From the NCBI RefSeq assembly GCF_007997035.1, contig NZ_VOSS01000044.1:39902-103901 (forward strand): DNA of 64,000 bases, given 5' to 3'. Made by a program: the position numbers and the translations under genes. Shown here in pieces: positions 62,701 to 64,000 of this stretch. The stretch comes from Ralstonia sp. TCR112 (lineage in GTDB: Bacteria; Pseudomonadota; Gammaproteobacteria; Burkholderiales; Burkholderiaceae). Numbering within the stretch: position 1 is the stretch's first letter; every line of letters starts with the position of its first letter. Below the pieces are notes generated by a model, which was not told the origin of the DNA, searched no databases, and saw only the letters and a list, made by a program, of their open reading frames with translations.

Positions 62701-64000
62701 GGCCTGCCATCAGTTGGGTGCGCGATGCTTCGGTCCGGATCACCTCTTCTGCCGGAATGTAGTAATCGCGCTTGTAGTTGAAGGTGTGAATGATTGCCGA
62801 AATGATCGTGGCCGCGAACGATGCGATGGCCAGCCACCAGATATGCCAGATCAATGCAAAACCGCACACCGTGGAGAGCCCGGCCAGCACGATGCCCGCC
62901 GCCGTGCCCTTGGGCATGTGGATCGGCTTGAACCCTTCCTGCGGGCGCCGGTAGCCGTACTGCTTCATCTGCCACCAGGCGTCGGCGTCATGTACGAGCG
63001 GTGTGATCGCGAAGTTGTACTGCGGCGGCGGAGACGACGTCGACCACTCCAGCGTGCGGCCGTTCCAGGGGTCACCTGTCGTGTCGCGCAGTTCTTCACG
63101 GCGCAGGAAGCTCACCACAAGCTGGATCAGGAAACACGCAATGCCGATGGCAATCAGCAGGGCACCGAGCGCTGCCAGTTGGAACCAGATCTGCAACGAC
63201 GCATCGTCGAAATGGTTCATGCGCCGCGTTACACCAAGCATCCCGAGCCAGTACAGCGGCATGAAGGCAACGTAGAACCCGACAAACCAGAACCAGAACG
63301 ACGCCTTGCCCCACGACGAGACGAGCCGGTAGCCGAACGCCTTGGGAAACCAGTACGTAATGCCGGCCATGAGGCCGAACAGCACACCGCCGATGATCAC
63401 GTTATGAAAATGCGCGATCAGGAAGAGGCTGTTGTGCAGCGAAAAGTCCGCGGGCGGCACCGCCAACAGCACGCCGGTCATGCCGCCGATGACGAAGGTG
63501 ACCATGAACCCGACCGTCCACAGCATGGGCGGCTCGAAGCGGATCTTGCCGTGGTACATCGTGAACAGCCAATTGAAGATTTTGGCCCCGGTCGGGATCG
63601 ATATGATCATCGTCGTGATCCCGAAGAACGAGTTGACGCTCGCACCCGACCCCATGGTGAAGAAGTGATGGAGCCAGACCAGATACGACAGCACCGTGAT
63701 CACGACGGTCGCATAGACCATCGACGCGTAGCCGAACAGGCGCTTGCGCGAATACGTGGCGACCACTTCCGAGAAGATGCCGAACGCCGGCAGCACCAGG
63801 ATGTAGACCTCCGGGTGGCCCCAGATCCAGATGAGGTTCACATACATCATTGCGCTGCCGCCCAGCTCGACCGTAAAGAAATGGGTGCCAACATAGCGGT
63901 CCAGCGCCAGCAGCGTCACGGCAGCCGTGAGCACCGGAAACGCTGCAACGATCAGCGCGTTGGTGCACAGCGCTGTCCACGTGAAGATCGGCATGCGCAT
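62693..64000 (-). CDS. cyoB: Cytochrome o ubiquinol oxidase subunit I (5' part outside window)
   Basis: 435 residues of an expected 650 or so; the N-terminal helices lie beyond the right edge. [15 protein letters not shown] carries the copper-B His and the cross-linked Tyr region, [15 protein letters not shown] the next two His, and [18 protein letters not shown] the haem ligands. The catalytic subunit of a proton-pumping quinol oxidase. Confidence 0.96.
   Translation of the reverse strand: MRMPIFTWTALCTNALIVAAFPVLTAAVTLLALDRYVGTHFFTVELGGSAMMYVNLIWIWGHPEVYILVLPAFGIFSEVVATYSRKRLFGYASMVYATVVITVLSYLVWLHHFFTMGSGASVNSFFGITTMIISIPTGAKIFNWLFTMYHGKIRFEPPMLWTVGFMVTFVIGGMTGVLLAVPPADFSLHNSLFLIAHFHNVIIGGVLFGLMAGITYWFPKAFGYRLVSSWGKASFWFWFVGFYVAFMPLYWLGMLGVTRRMNHFDDASLQIWFQLAALGALLIAIGIACFLIQLVVSFLRREELRDTTGDPWNGRTLEWSTSSPPPQYNFAITPLVHDADAWWQMKQYGYRRPQEGFKPIHMPKGTAAGIVLAGLSTVCGFALIWHIWWLAIASFAATIISAIIHTFNYKRDYYIPAEEVIRTEASRTQLMAGHG

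Overview
The window (64 kb, GC-rich) reads as a Burkholderiaceae chromosome, most likely Ralstonia. The genus is inferred from the order tig-clpP-clpX-lon-hupB, an alcaligin-type siderophore locus and a cyo quinol oxidase operon; no rRNA or species marker is present. It splits into a prophage (1 to about 35.9 kb, left end outside the window) and host chromosome (about 35.9 to 64 kb).

Prophage, late half (minus strand, 13.0 kb down to 1): two tRNA genes (Met-CAT, Asn-GTT), small genes, small and large terminase, portal, a protease-scaffold-type protein preceded by a GIY-YIG homing endonuclease, major capsid protein, head-tail connector (frameshifted) and a contractile-tail sheath cut by the window edge. 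The phage is therefore a tailed phage with a contractile tail; lysis, tape-measure and tail-fibre genes must lie outside the window.

Prophage, control and early half (13.5 to 35.8 kb): a lambda-like switch at 14.64-14.75 kb with three operator-like sites separates a leftward repressor operon from a long rightward early operon of tightly overlapping genes: replication O/P-like proteins, a PPP-family phosphatase, a dATP/dGTP diphosphohydrolase-like protein, a DUF1064 nuclease-like protein, a Ref-like nuclease and a Q-like late regulator. Next come a complete diversity-generating retroelement (DGR; two variable proteins, Avd, template repeat, reverse transcriptase), a helicase-methyltransferase fusion, a roughly 0.9 kb highly structured non-coding stretch, a YqaJ-type exonuclease with a likely annealing partner, DNA-binding proteins, an excisionase and a tyrosine integrase beside tRNA-Val(TAC), the likely attachment gene. 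At least twelve copies of a 14-bp palindrome close to GATAACANGTTATC sit at intergenic positions, including in front of the DGR and the structured RNA, so one repressor may silence all these units in the lysogen.

Host part: hupB, lon, clpX, clpP and tig (protein quality control) and mnmC (tRNA wobble modification); an iron-uptake locus with a Rieske protein, FhuF-like reductase, IucA/IucC-type synthetase, acyltransferase, MFS exporter, N-hydroxylase, TonB receptor and FecI-like sigma factor with an almost ideal Fur box; an acyl-CoA dehydrogenase/CoA-transferase (frameshifted)/MHS transporter set divergent from a LysR regulator; and cyoBCD, with cyoB running off the right edge.

The most interesting items are the two-target DGR, the large ornate RNA-like region at 29.4-30.3 kb, the dispersed operator set, and a second structured leader upstream of the phage tRNAs. 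Three genes carry single-base frameshifts in GC-rich stretches and may be sequencing errors rather than true lesions.
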